A stretch of DNA of 64,000 bases from Mytilus edulis (GCF_963676685.1 NC_092350.1:4701486-4765485); one strand, 5' to 3'. Positions 23,126 through 34,369 are shown, counted from the stretch's first letter. The notes: generated by a model from the letters alone, not told the origin. Numbers and translations: made by a program.

Positions 23126-24942
23126 AATTATGGTTGAACTATTAGAGAAAATGAAAAAGAAGTTCTAATTACATACAAACAAACAAAACCTTGAGAGATT
23201 TAATATATGTTATGTGAAAATGACAATGAGAATGATGGTCGTAGTATGAACGTAGTCCGGTCGTAAGAGGAGCGTGATGAGGACGGAAAGGGCGTGTTAG
23301 AATCATACTATGGGCGCGAACAGCGTGGTATAGTCGTAGTGGGAGCGTAGTTGGGTCGCGGTGAGAACGTGATGGTAGTAGTGAGGTCGTAATAACGTCG
23401 CTGTGAGATCGTAGCGCAGTTTTTCCGAATAGATTCATGCTGTCGCTACGCTCTCGCTACGATGGTACAGCGACCTTCGCCATCTTACTACGATCCTAGT
23501 GCGCTCTCACTACGCTTCTATTACGACCTGATTTCGCCATGACCGCACCACGATTGTTTTTAACATGTTCAAAGTTGGCCACGCTCATCACGATCTTGAA
23601 GACCTCACCACGACCGTGATACGACCTTACTGCGATCTACATGATCGTACTACGATCATCAAAATTGTCATTTTTTTTACAGATCGTAGTGCGATCGTGG
23701 CCTTGTGGGACTGGGGTATAAAGGGGTCAACTGACCATTTCTGTCATGTTGACTTATTTGTAAATCTTACTTTGCTGAACATTATTGCTGTTTACAGTTT
23801 ATCTCTATCTGCAATAATATTCAAGATAATAACCAAAAACAGCAAAATATCCTTAAAATTACCAATTCAGGGGCAGCAACCCAACAACCGGTTGTCCGAT
23901 TCATCTGAAACTTTCAGGGCAGAGAGATCTTGACCTGATAAACAATTTTACCCCTGTCAGATTTGCTCTAAATGCTTTGGTTTTTGAGTTATAAGCCAAA
24001 AACTGCATTTTACCCCTATGTTCTATTTTTAGCCATGACAGCCATCTTGGTTGGTTTGTGGGTTCACGCCACACATTTTTTTTAAACTAGATACCCCAAT
24101 GATGATTGTGGCCAAGTTTGGTTAAATTTGGCTCAGTAGTGTCAGAGGAGAAGATTTTTATAAAAGTTAACGACGACGTACGATGACGACGACGAACGCC
24201 GGACGCCAAGTGATGGGAAAAGCTCACTTGGCCCTTTGGGCGAGGTGAGCTAAAAAAAAATCCGGGTTACAAACTAAAACTGAGGGAAACACATCAAATA
24301 TAAGAGGAGAAATACGACACAACAGAATCACAACACTAAAATGTAACACACACAGAAACGAACTATAATATAACAATGGCCATTTTCGTAATTTGGTATA
24401 AGACATTTTAAGAAAAAAATGGTGGGTTGTACCTGGTTTTGCGGCTACCCAAATCTCGCACTTTCATGGCAATGTTTACTTAAACTTGAAAATGACAACA
24501 TTACATGACACGACTACAGAACAAATAAATGCAAGAATATTCAGGACAAAGAAATACACAAATAAACATCACAATAGGACAATAATATTAAAGTTTTTCC
24601 TATTCCAAAAAAAGTATATGTAGTTGATACTAGTTCCTTATTTCAGGTCAAGAAAAATCTTACTTTGTGAAGAACTACAGTGGTTACTAAAGCAATACAC
24701 CAAACATGACACCATGGTAATGATGGACTTTTTGATTGAAAGTATATTTGTTGAGTTTGCTGGATTGATATTGCAACTGACAGCCGGTATTCCAAATTGT
24801 ACTTATTGTGCACCTGTACCATCCGATCTGTGTTTTGTGGTTGTCATCATGAATAAGTTGACCGATACGATATGTATGTGTCCAAACCCACTACAGCGGC
24901 ATGTTTTCGCAGTCTAATGAAATTAACGGTACTAATTTTGTT

Positions 24943-24986
24943 GCACCAGATGCGCATTTCGACAATACATGTCTCTTCAGTGATGC
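24943..24986 (-). ncRNA. Hammerhead ribozyme, unit 1 (intact)
   Basis: Minus strand: stem I GCAUCA pairs with UGGUGC; core CUGAAGA (position 7 tolerates any base); stem II GACA pairs with UGUC around a UGUAU loop; GAA; stem III AUGCGCAU; C17. Cleavage is predicted between 24949 and 24948. All invariant core bases are present. Confidence 0.88.
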
Positions 24987-25292
24987 TCGTGGCCAAAATA
25001 TTTGAAATCCAAAGCTTATATAAAAGACGAAGAGCTTTAATCCAAAAGGTCCAAAAAGTATAGCCAAATCCGTGAAAGGAATCAGAGCTTTGCATGAGGG
25101 AGATACATTCCTTAATTTATAATAATTTCCATCATTTTGTAGCAGCAAATTTTAATAACACAAAAAATCCGTATTTTCATGCCAGTACCGAAGTACTGGC
25201 TACTGGGCTTGTGATACCCTCGGGGACAAATAGTCCACCAGCAGAGGCATCGACCCAGTGGTAGTAATAAAATTAACGGTACCAATTGTGTT

Positions 25293-25336
25293 TCACCAGA
25301 TGCGCATTTCGACAATACATGTCTCTGCAGTGATGC
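25293..25336 (-). ncRNA. Hammerhead ribozyme, unit 2 (core mutated)
   Basis: Same layout as unit 1, but the core reads CUGCAGA, changing the conserved A6 to C. The outer pair of stem I is also lost. Activity is probably reduced or absent, which would favour release of longer products across this unit. Confidence 0.75.
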
Positions 25337-25642
25337 TCGTGGCCAAAATATTTGAAATCCAAAGCTTATATAAAAGATGAAGAGCTTTAATCCAAAAGGT
25401 CCAAAAAGTATAGCCAAATCCGTGAAAGGAATCAGAGCTTTGCATGAGGGAGATACATTCCTAGATTTATAATAATTTCCATCATTTTGTAACAGCAAAT
25501 TTTGATAACACAAAAAATCCGTATTTTCATGCCAGTACCGAAGTACTGGCTACTGGGCTGGTGATACCCTCGGGGACTAATAGTCCACCAGCAGAGGCAT
25601 CGACCCAGTGGTAGTAATAAAATTAACGGTACCAATTTTGTT

Positions 25643-25686
25643 GCACCAGATGCGCATTTCGACAATACATGTCTCTTCAGTGATGA
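25643..25686 (-). ncRNA. Hammerhead ribozyme, unit 3 (core intact)
   Basis: The core CUGAAGA, stem II and GAA are intact. One terminal stem I pair is lost because 25686 differs from units 1 and 2, leaving five pairs. It is the most upstream motif on the minus strand. Confidence 0.8.
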
Positions 25687-25761
25687 TCATGGCCAAAATA
25701 TTTGAAATCCAAAGCTTATATAAAAGATGAAGAGCTTTAATCCAAAAGGTCCAAAAAGTAT

Positions 25762-26344
25762 ATATAAGATATTTAGACATTAATGTGGAGTGTAGAGTTG
25801 CATAGCAACAGATGCTAACGTTGCCGTCTCGTCTCTTTTGTGGAGCTTTTTTTATTTTTAGATGTAACATTGGAAAATTACGTTTTCTTCTAATTCATCC
25901 TCTGTTGAAACTGTCTAAGTTATAATCTAGATCACTGAGAGATAAGTAGAAAGGCATTAATTCTAAATTTCATAAGATTTATTTCCCTATTTAACACTTA
26001 TAATACCGCACAAAGCTGCATTGTGCATACAAATTTTATACATAAGAATAAATTTTGATTAAAAATTAACCAAGATATCTTTGAAAAAACTCGACATTTC
26101 TATATTTCGAGACTTCATTCTATTCGAACGTTTATACGCATGTTTTAGTATAATGATATTAATCTTTTTCCGCAATATGAAAAACAATATTTTACAGTGT
26201 ATTATTGAATTTCGAACAGCGGTATATGTATATATATATAACATGTTCTTTTATAGTTTTGTTTTTGTCTTAAATGTGTATTTTATTCTTTAATTTTCTA
26301 TGCTGTGTTTGGTGGACTATTTTTGTTTGTCTTTCTTTCTTTCT
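25762..26344. other. End of duplication copy 1, no gene seen
   Basis: Non-coding sequence matching 36760-37640 with moderate divergence. It ends at a TCTTTC microsatellite (26325-26350) next to a family-B repeat. Confidence 0.6.
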
Positions 26345-26960
26345 AATTTTTAGCTGACCTGACCTGAAAGGCCAAGTGAGCTTTTCTCACCACTTAGCAT
26401 CCATCGTCTGTCGTCGTCGTCGTCCGTCGTCGTTAACTTTTTTCTTCTCCACTTAAACTACTGTGTCAAACTTGACCACAATCATCATTGGGATATCTAG
26501 TTTTTAAAATGTGTCCGTTGACCCAGCCAACCAACCAAGATGGCCGCCATGGCTTAAAATAGAACATAGGAATAAAATGTAGATTCTGGCTTATATCTCT
26601 AAAACTAAAGCATTTAGAGCAAATCTGTTTATCAGGTATAAATCTATCTGCCCTGGAATTTTCAGATGAATGGGAAAAACCGTTATTCGGTTTCTGCCCC
26701 TGAATTGGTAGTTTTAATAAAATTTTCCGCTTTAGTTATTAACTTGAATATTATTATAGATAGAGATAAACTGTACACAGCAATAATGTTCATCAAATAA
26801 GATCTACAAATAAGTCAATATGACCATAATGGGCAGTTGACCCCTTAAGGAACTATTGCCCTTAATAGTCAATTTTTATCAATTTTAAAAAGTTTAGTAA
26901 TTTTTTGTAAATTTTTAAAAACTATTTTCCATTTTTACTTCTGGGTCAAGTTCATAAACG
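26345..26960 (-). repeat. Dispersed repeat family B, reverse copy
   Basis: Reverse-strand relative of 20449-24251. It starts with GGCCAAGTGAGCTTTTC and a GTCGTCGTCGTC run, and continues with inverse matches of the unit (for example the CCATGGC and GTCAATTTT blocks). One unit only. Confidence 0.75.
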
Positions 26961-27224
26961 ATAGAGAAAATTGTAAGCAGCAAATATGTTCAGTAAAGCA
27001 AGGAAAAAAATCAAAGCACCAAAGGCGCTGTAGGCAGTTAAATAAAAAAAATCAGAGGCAAACTTGGCAGAAGTTAAGACCAATATTGGAAAAAATGATG
27101 AAAATATTTATCTCAGATATTTCTAGAGTATTGAAAAATGTTTGTACCCTGAAGTTTTCACTATCCAATCCTGCCACTTTCAAAAGTTTTGTCCAATTAT
27201 TTTTTTAAATATTCAATATCTGCG

Positions 27225-27465
27225 ATTATGCACATACTGTACACTGTCCCATGTAAGGGGAGAGTTTTTGCTTGTCCATATTGAGGACATTTTCTCATTT
27301 GAATTGTTTTACATTGTCATTTCGGGGCCTTTTATAGCTGACTATGCGTTATGGAATTTGCTCATTGTTTAAGACCGTACGGTGACCTTTAGTTATTAAT
27401 GTCTGTGTCAATTTGATCTTATTTGGACGGTTGTCTCATTGGCAATCATACCACATTCTTTTTTA
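27225..27465 (+). repeat. Dispersed repeat family A copy
   Basis: Contains TCGGGGCCTTTTATAGCTGA and ends with TTGGCAATCATACCACATT. The ATG-started 76-codon frame across it is repeat-derived, not a gene. Confidence 0.75.
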
Positions 27466-29399
27466 TATATAATTATAATAATCACAAACGAATTCAAGTA
27501 AACTATAGTTCAAAGTCAATAGATCATGCATATGACTGAGGGGTAAGGACCAAATATCCTCTATGGAACTGAGATGTACAAATGCTTCTTCACCTGCATG
27601 GCAATCATCATTGATTTAAGACGATTGGTTTCCTTTATATTATAATCAAAAGCTTTATGAAATTTCCAAGTGACATAAGTTTCTAAGTAAAAATAGAATA
27701 ACTGAGGGAGAAGGGACAAAATATCCTCAATAGAAATTGAAAGTGACAAAGTTTATACAACTGCACACCAAATATCATTGACCGTTCACTAGTGGTTCCC
27801 TAATACCTGACCTAATCAAAAACTAATACATGTAAACCAAGATCCAGAGTCAATATTAGACCATGACTAAGGGAGTATGGCTAAATATTCTGGTAATGCT
27901 ATATTCTTATGCTTACACAACTGCTTACCAAATATCATTGACCTCCCATAAACTAGACCTAATCACAAAATTACAAACTAGTACATTGTTGATGCTGCGT
28001 AAACAACACACCTATATATATGCCTCTCTTTTTGACTCTGTCAAGGTAAGACAAGAAATGCAACAAATTTAATACATGTCCATCTTTTTTTAATATTTCT
28101 ATATTCTTGATTTCTTAAATAAATCAATGCTGCATCCATTGCCAATATCATAATAAAATAATATATCTGTTCCATAAATAATTGATGTAGGAATTAAGAA
28201 AAGACTGTTTGTAACTTGTTAAAAACGTAACTTCGTAAGGCACAACGTTACCTTCTATATGGCTTATTTTCGTATCATGCGAGGTTTTTTAACAGTATTT
28301 TTTATAGAAAAGTGGTTAACCAGTAACAAGTTGCTGAAGGACACGCATAGAAAAGATTCTTGAAAAATTCACGAGTGTTTAAATATGAAAAAATCAAAAA
28401 GACACATCGAAAAAAAATGTGTTTTCATTTCCGGAAGATGAAAAGTGCTTGTAAATCCAAATCAATTACGGTGTGGGACGCGTCACAAATTCGGACTTAA
28501 TATTTTACAATAATATGCGACCTTTGAAGTGAAATAATAATATTTTACAATAATATGCGACCTTTGAAGTGAAATAATGCTGTCCTTTAGCAAATTATTG
28601 ATAAAGTATTTAATCTCAATATTGTTTTAAGCGCCTTTGGCTATATCAAAGCACATGTAGCAGTCTGTAACACCAAAGCCTTAACTAAAGACACGAAAAA
28701 TAAAACCATCTTGAAATGACCTTGACATCGATAAAATCTATAAATACGTATTCAAATGAGGTCCCGATTGAAATTGCAAAGGCCCCGATCTAGTATAATG
28801 ATTGGGGGTTTACACGATACATAGCAAGGACGCAGAGACACGATGACAAATAATAACATCAGCTTGCATAAATAAAATACATAATTCAAACAATGTAGAA
28901 ATATAATAATCAAGTACGCTTACAAATTCAAGACTTATACCAGAGAGGAAGTTAGTTAATGATTTTAAATATTTACCCTTATTAGGATGAAATCCACCAA
29001 CTTCAACGGCGTCACTGATTAAAAATAGCCGCAAATTAATATCCATGCGCTATTTGGAAAATTTTAATGCCTTCATTACAAACATTTTCGGCGATGAAAT
29101 TATTCTTACAATAGTTCACTTACATCTTCATCAAAAGAACAGACGATAAAAAGCTATGTTTAACTTTTTAATTAGCACTTTTTCAAATGGGGAACATCAA
29201 TTGTTTTTGGTGATTCGACGATCATTTAAGGTAATCTTCCTTATATTTATTGTTTTTCATGACAAAAAGTGTAAAAAATGTCTAATATGTTATAAAGAAT
29301 CTACCAGACCTGCCAGATCAGAGCAATGGTACTTGTTCGAAAATTACCTAGGGGGGACCCAAATCCAGGGTGCTCGCATAAGGCAGCTTAACTGCCTAA
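27466..29399. other. Unique sequence between the two duplication copies
   Basis: No exon was recognised. A 40-bp direct duplication, starting TATTTTACAATAATATGCGA, lies at 28499-28578. A diffuse motif (CCAAATATCATTGACC) occurs near 27768 and 27928, suggesting an old degenerate repeat. Confidence 0.5.
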
Positions 29400-29965
29400 A
29401 AACCTGCACGCGTCAAATGATGGAAACAGTCCATTTTGGTCTCCGGAACCTACTGCTAGTGAGCTAATGCAATCAAAACAAAAACAACTGCGCGCGTCAA
29501 ATGATGGGAACAGTCCATTTTGGTCTCGATGACCTACTGCTAGTGAGCTAATGCAAGCAAAGAAAACAACTGCACGAACCAAATGATGGGAACAGTCCAC
29601 TCTGGTCTCGGGAACCTACTGTTAGTCAGCTAATGCAAGCAAATAAAACGACTACACGCGTCAAATGATTGGAACAGTATATTCTGGTCTCGCTGGCCTA
29701 CTGCTAGTGACCTAATGCAAGCAAAGAAAACAACTGCTCGCGTCAAATTATGGGAACAGTCCATTCCGGTCTCGGTAACCTACTGCTAGTGAGGTAATGC
29801 AAGCAACGAAAACAACTGCGCGCGTCAAATGATGGGAACAGTTTTTTCTGGTCTCGCTGACCTAGTGAGCTAATGCAAGCAAATAAAACATTTATACGCG
29901 TCATGAAGTGATGGGAACAGCCCATTCTAGTGTTACTGACCTAGGCTTATTGAAGCAACGGAAAC
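29400..29965. repeat. 82-bp minisatellite upstream of C1q gene 2
   Basis: About seven units, homologous to 10886-11480. It has different unit variants from copy 1, so the arrays have drifted or exchanged units independently. Confidence 0.9.
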
Positions 29966-30039
29966 AACCACATTGTTACACCAGTGTTAGTTAACAACAA
30001 AACGACACCTATATAAATCACTGGAAAAGAAAGTCGAAA

Positions 30040-30280
30040 GATACCAAAGGGACATTCAAATTCATTAATCGAAAATAAACTAACATTGCTATATGCATGA
30101 CAAGAATCGAAAACAATAACCAAAGGGCAAACAACAATAAACATAACACAATATATCGAAAGCAAAAACTGAGCAACATGAACACCGCCAAACTAAAAAG
30201 GTAGGTGGTGTCAGGTACTTCGGAAGGGTAAGCATATCCTGCTTTACATGTGGCACATATCGTGTTTCTCATGTAAGTAC
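30040..30280 (+). repeat. Dispersed repeat fragment in the C1q 2 upstream region
   Basis: Longer version of 11575-11680 with an additional segment of about 120 bp (GATACCAAAGGGACATTCAA onward). The same order, reversed, is at 38470-38745. Copy 1 has lost the middle part. Confidence 0.6.
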
Positions 30281-30478
30281 AACCAGGTGCTTCAGGAATT
30301 CATTAGGTCACTTTCGAAGAAAAGTGAACCTGATTGTGATTACGACTGACTTTTAAAAAAAGGTTTGAATTGTATGATCAATACATCATATGTGACATAC
30401 AAAATGTATCATATTCATCGATAACATGACATGTCATATTCAATTACATGTAATTACTGGATTGCATGTAATACCAAG

Positions 30479-30486
30479 TATATAAA
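30479..30486 (+). promoter_or_regulatory. TATA box of C1q gene 2
   Basis: TATATAAA, 72 bases before the ATG, the same spacing as in gene 1. Conservation of box and spacing in both paralogs supports it as the core promoter. Confidence 0.65.
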
Positions 30487-30550
30487 TGTAAATGTACATT
30501 AATGCAAATATGTTTTCGGCACACATCAAAATAATAACAAAATCAACAAT

Positions 30551-32378
30551 ATGAAGGTAACATTATATTTATTTGTTCACAGCGTTATGAAATACAAATC
30601 TTATTGTCACAATGTTTGTTTATTAATTGTAAGATGGTGCATATGTAACGTTGAAATGTATTGTGATAGAAAACTTTTTTGTTCAATACAGGCGGACTTT
30701 ACAAATGCTTTGTCCTTATTAATTGCGGTGTTCATGGCAATGACTGCTTGTAACCAAAAGCCAAACAATTGACAGAGAAGTTTGCCATTCCCATGTCTGT
30801 TGTTTTGAGTTCATTTTTTTCCTTATGTTGCTGCCTCTGTCTCGCCATCTGATGTCTGTTTTTGGAAACTGTAAACATTTAGATAGTTTTTTGCCTTGAA
30901 TTCTATGGAATATGGAATTTTAGTATTTATCGGAAACATTTTTGGCGAATATATTTGCGATGACAACCATCCTGTATAATAGTTGACGTTACGGTCGTAA
31001 ATCTCTCTCACTAATTCAGTTGCTTTATTAATTATTGACATTTTCACAAACAAATATACAATGTAATAAATATTTTCCTTTGTAAGGATTTCATTTAACG
31101 GAAAATCAGCGATCACTTTTTTATAATAATACTATTTTTACAGTTAACGAATTTAGGCACTTTAAAAGAAAAAATCCATTTTAATCGTAGAATTCATTTC
31201 CAAACAAGGACCAAAGCTCGTGATTATCAACGCAGTAGCGAACACTGACGAAATTGTTTTAGTTAAGTGATGACGAAACATATGAATTGACAACTGATAT
31301 TTTTTTTACTTTGAAATACAGTATTTTTAAGAAAAGCTACAGGTAATATTATTCTTAATTCCAGTGTTTCACATACGTGATGTTTCTTGTGTTGTTTCCT
31401 TTGTTCTGGTCTCCTGCTCAATCAAAGGATTGTTGCAGTAACAACAAATTGATGAGGAGTATAAAATACCAGTTTAATCTCATGAATCCTGATGAATGCG
31501 GAAGTGAAACAAGCGGTAAGATATTTTTATTTATCAATACATTGTAACAAGCGGGTTAATGCATGTCAAGACAAACCTCATATGGTATATTAAACTGTTA
31601 TAAACTAGCAAACTGATATGCTATAACAATTTGCAGATACCGGGTAGTCCAGTAAACTCTAAGTATTTACTTTGTTCTTTAAATATAGAATTGCGCTGTG
31701 CAACACAAAGTCAAATGGTAACATTTAAAAACAGGATCAAAAGTAAAAAATAATTAAAGAATGGTCATTAAGATTAACTTAACCAAATAGTACACGTCAT
31801 GCATGCGGAGAAATGTTGTTCCAAGAATAGAACTGATGTGTATTTCCTGTATGAAATGCCAATATCATGAGTAATCTAATTCCTTGAGCACAGAACTTTA
31901 CAATACCATTCATTTAATTCATCAACATTTTGATATGAATTTACTTGTTTAATGTTTCACTGTTTATCTTTCAATAGATCGTGTGAAGTCAGCTTTCTCA
32001 GCCAAGTTACACAAACATCTGTCAAAGGGAACACAGCATACAAAAATTATATTTGGTACCGTTATAACAAACACTGGAGATGCATATGATAAAACAACCG
32101 GCGTGTTCACCAGCCCACGTGATGGTACATTTTACTTTTCCTGGACAATGTATACAAACGCTGGTGGAAGCTGTCCTACTGAACTTGTGCACAATGGTAA
32201 TCCTGTTGGGTTAGCAAATCATACTTGGAATGAAGGTAGTAAATGGAACCATTCATCAACACAGTCGGGTGTCCTTTCTTTGAAGAAACATGACAAAATT
32301 TGGATAAGAATGGAACGAACTGGTGGAGGAAACTGCTATGCCGGGGAATGGACTTCATTCAATGGATTCGAAATTTAA
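30551..32378 (+). CDS. Secreted C1q-domain protein, gene 2 (3 exons)
   Basis: Exons are 30551-30556, 31365-31515 and 31978-32378, giving 185 residues. Exon sizes and phases equal those of gene 1. The signal peptide starts MKCFTYVMFLVLFPLFW and should be cut after AQS. The C1q domain is complete, with TNTGDAYD, TGVFTSPRDGTFYFSW and the SFNGFEI end. It has potential N-glycosylation sites NHT and NHS. By eye it differs from gene 1 at about 21 of 185 residues, six of them within the 14-residue stretch before WTSFNGFEI. An ATG inside exon 2 could also start translation and would give a shorter leader. Likely role: secreted pattern-recognition lectin of haemolymph or mucus (inference from family). 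Confidence 0.87.
30692..30772 (+). other. Possible alternative exon in C1q 2 intron 1
   Basis: After an acceptor-like TTCAATACAG, joining to exon 1 would give MKADFTNALSLLIAVFMAMT, then a few residues and a stop, a 28-residue peptide resembling a bare signal sequence. The unspliced frame from the gene 2 ATG also stays open to this same stop (73 codons). It may be a decayed duplicate leader exon or a regulated poison exon. There is no transcript evidence. Confidence 0.35.
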
Positions 32379-32387
32379 ATTTAAATC

Positions 32388-32393
32388 AATAAA
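32388..32393 (+). terminator. Polyadenylation signal of C1q gene 2
   Basis: AATAAA ten bases after the stop, as in gene 1. Confidence 0.6.
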
Positions 32394-32789
32394 TCCATTT
32401 CAATATGAATTATTGTTATAATCAAAAGTTTTGGGGTAATTATTTTTAAATTGTTTATGTTTATTGTTAAATGTATGCAAAGCCCGGGACTAGTTTACTT
32501 ATAACAAAGGCAAAACGAAAAGAGGAAGCAGATAACAAAATCGTACATGTAAGTTAATTAAAAACAAACAACAACATGGGCAAGAGGCGAAATATACCGA
32601 AGATCCGTCCAAATTCAGTGACACGTGATCCGTACATTATATATTTAGCATGCGGTTATACAAGATAATTTGCTAATTCTCAATCTTTTGAATACCCCCT
32701 TTGTGAAGTCTTCATCATACCAATAAAGTAATAATTGAGGGTTTTTTTGCTGTTTTTGATATTTGTTGTTATCTTGTATTGTTTTGCAT

Positions 32790-32985
32790 TGTTTGTTCGA
32801 TTGTCGTACCGTCACACCAATGTCCCAGGTACGTTGAGGGTTGGTATCTTCCATGATGTTTTATCCTGCAAGATTCAACATGTGCCTATCCCAAGTCAAG
32901 AGCCTGCATTTCATTGGTTGACGTTGGTACATGTTTGTTATATTTGTTTTTCGTAATTGTTTCGTTACAAATTTATTTAAAAAAT
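32790..32985 (+). repeat. Dispersed repeat family A module (copy 2)
   Basis: Paralog of 14935-15110, with the ATTCAACATGTGCCTATCCC block. It was in place before the segmental duplication. Confidence 0.6.
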
Positions 32986-34245
32986 ATTTAATTACTTTGA
33001 GACATGTATTATTGTTAACGTTTCGAGATTCTTTTCTGCGAACCCGTCTTCAACTGAATGTGTGATTTCAATATTACTACGCACAGGCCTCAAAGGATTT
33101 TGGTTCGAAAATAATTGCATTAAATGTGTTTTTCTGTCTTTCAAAGCAAAAACAATATCCAACATTAATTAAAGGACAAACTGTAGTAATCAACGTGGTC
33201 ACCATCTAAACTCTTAACTTAATTTGAAAAAAATGATTGATTAATATGGATACATGTAAAATCGATTTTGGATAAAAAAAAAAAAACAAACAAAAAAAAA
33301 CGTGCAGCAAATCCCCCCAAACTATTATATTTAAGTTTTTTTATTCTACATTTATCAAAGACGTATAGTGTTGTGTCATCGTGTTTTCACACTATAGACG
33401 TATTAATATTTGTCAAACAAAGCGTTGCATGTTATGAAAGATTTGCAAAGTTTGGCAGACAAAAAATATGGATTACTGGTCAATAAGCTGAATCTGTTCC
33501 TCTCGATTGGACCTTTGTCTATTGTCATTCTATCGACAAGACGTCGGTATAACATTTTAAATCAGTTAGCAAATAAAACTCATTTAGCAACTTAATTTCA
33601 CAATCAAACCGTTAGATGAATTCTTTTCAGTTATCATATTTTTTACTTCGTGTCATCCTTATTATTTTGAAATATGAAATGCAATTATCAATGCGGTTAT
33701 CTTATCAATCTTTACAGTAAACAATCATAAAAAGTTATTGTAAAATAAAACCTGGTTATACAAAATAGAATCTTTTAATTCTTAACAAAGATCTGTAACT
33801 CTGTTACAAATAAAACAATTTCTGTAAAACATCTATGATTGTGGCATGCAGCGAAAGTTTAACCTTTCGTACAATCGCATAGCACAATGCATGGTTTATT
33901 TTTTGGAAAGATATGTTACAAATCGTGAAGTTACCACCAACATGTAGCTGTAACTGTCTGTAAGCTGGTTCTCAAATGACTCCTACTTTTTGTTTACAGA
34001 AGCGATGTGTTAAAAGTTTATACAATAATAATTACATTAGATGTACGTTTCATTAAAATACGTTATTCTGATTGGCTAACTGTAAACCACGTGTAATTCC
34101 TTAAGCAATTGCATTTCACAATACAACTTATCATTCATGGTAACACGAGGTCCCACAATAAAGTACACAGGTGAATTATATTTTTAAAAATGATAAAATT
34201 CGTGTTTTCATAATCCTAGCTAAAAAATATGTAATTATAAGTATT

Positions 34246-34369
34246 GAATGCTTCTTTTTGTAACTTCATGGGGTTGTAAAAGCGTTGCCCGTGAGCACAT
34301 TTTTAGCTAACAAAATGTACTTTGGTCAACGCTTTTACACCCCATGAAGTTACAAAAAGAAGCGTTCAA
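34246..34369. repeat. Hairpin miniature element (copy 2)
   Basis: Paralog of 16871-16995, with the same inverted arms. The stems have stayed complementary (CATGGGG pairs with CCCCATG here, CATAGGG faces CCCTAATG in copy 1). Confidence 0.8.

Larger units (their letters stand above)
22154..23718. mobile_element. Foldback-like transposon with 11-bp subrepeats
   Basis: A 1565-bp insertion in a family-B repeat, flanked by TAAAG on both sides (22149-22153 and 23719-23723). The ends are inverted: CCCAGTCCCAC on the left, and GTGGGACTGGGG on the right. The arms consist of short degenerate units that place ACG or GCG every 11 bases, roughly ACGWTCTCACT. These run at about 22265-22520 and 23450-23690 on one strand, and inverted at about 23230-23420. 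This matches the definition of foldback transposons such as Drosophila FB (family knowledge). The middle has only remnants of open frame, plus a nested family-A repeat. No transposase was recognised, so it appears non-autonomous. Confidence 0.8.
20449..24251 (+). repeat. Dispersed repeat family B with internal 500-bp tandem units
   Basis: Starts at a palindromic AGGCTCTCAAGAGCCT and ends in GACGACGAACGCCGGACG followed by a GAGCTCACC-like inverse. Inside, a 500-bp unit (anchor GGGCAATAACTCCTTAAGGG) recurs at about 20700, 21135, 21635 and 22135. The units at 21050-21550 and 21550-22050 are almost the same, so a recent tandem duplication occurred. The foldback element 22154-23718 interrupts the last unit. 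An opposite-strand copy is at 26345-26960. No protein is encoded. Confidence 0.8.
20393..24590 (+). repeat. Outer repeat of a four-level nest
   Basis: The left part (20393-20448, GGCAACAGTAGTATACCGAT...) and right part (24252-24590, TCCGGGTTACAAACTAAAAC...) look like two halves of one dispersed element, a juxtaposition I recall from mussel sequence. A family-B element sits between them. There is no counterpart in copy 2. Confidence 0.55.
24915..25761 (-). mobile_element. Retrozyme-like array: 350-bp units each with a hammerhead
   Basis: About 2.4 direct copies of a 350-bp unit. The anchor AATTAACGGTAC is at 24921, 25271 and 25621. Each unit carries one type I hammerhead on the minus strand (24943, 25293, 25643), so self-cleavage of a minus-strand transcript would release 350-nt monomers. 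Tandem hammerhead repeats of this kind are known as retrozymes, and small circular RNAs from them have been reported in mussels (established knowledge). Copy 2 shows an uninterrupted site near 36740-36760, so the array is a post-duplication insertion. No clear target duplication was found. Minus-strand frames up to 133 codons run through the units but change frame between units (350 is not a multiple of 3). Confidence 0.85.
10886..26345. repeat. Segmental duplication, copy 1
   Basis: Direct-orientation homolog of 29400-37640. The order of matching parts is the same: 82-bp minisatellite, C1q gene, family-A module, hairpin element, hammerhead motif, then unique sequence up to a stretch ending near 26345 (match to 37640). 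Copy 1 is about 7 kb longer. The extra parts are at about 15491-15968, 17482-18219, 18860-19138, 19945-20155, 20393-24590 and 24915-25761, and most are recognisable repeats absent from copy 2. The two copies therefore date the insertions as later than the duplication (or, for single indels, possibly lost from copy 2). Confidence 0.9.

Noticed and set aside
25112-25513. Minus-strand frame of 133 codons in the retrozyme array, with similar frames in each unit
   Set aside because: The frames arise from the repeated 350-bp unit, overlap the hammerheads, and shift frame from unit to unit because 350 is not a multiple of three. No domain is recognisable.
29388-29925. Cysteine-rich minus-strand frames with repeated HHLVRA/ISSLAVG-like segments
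   Set aside because: Translations of the 82-bp minisatellite. The frame breaks between units.
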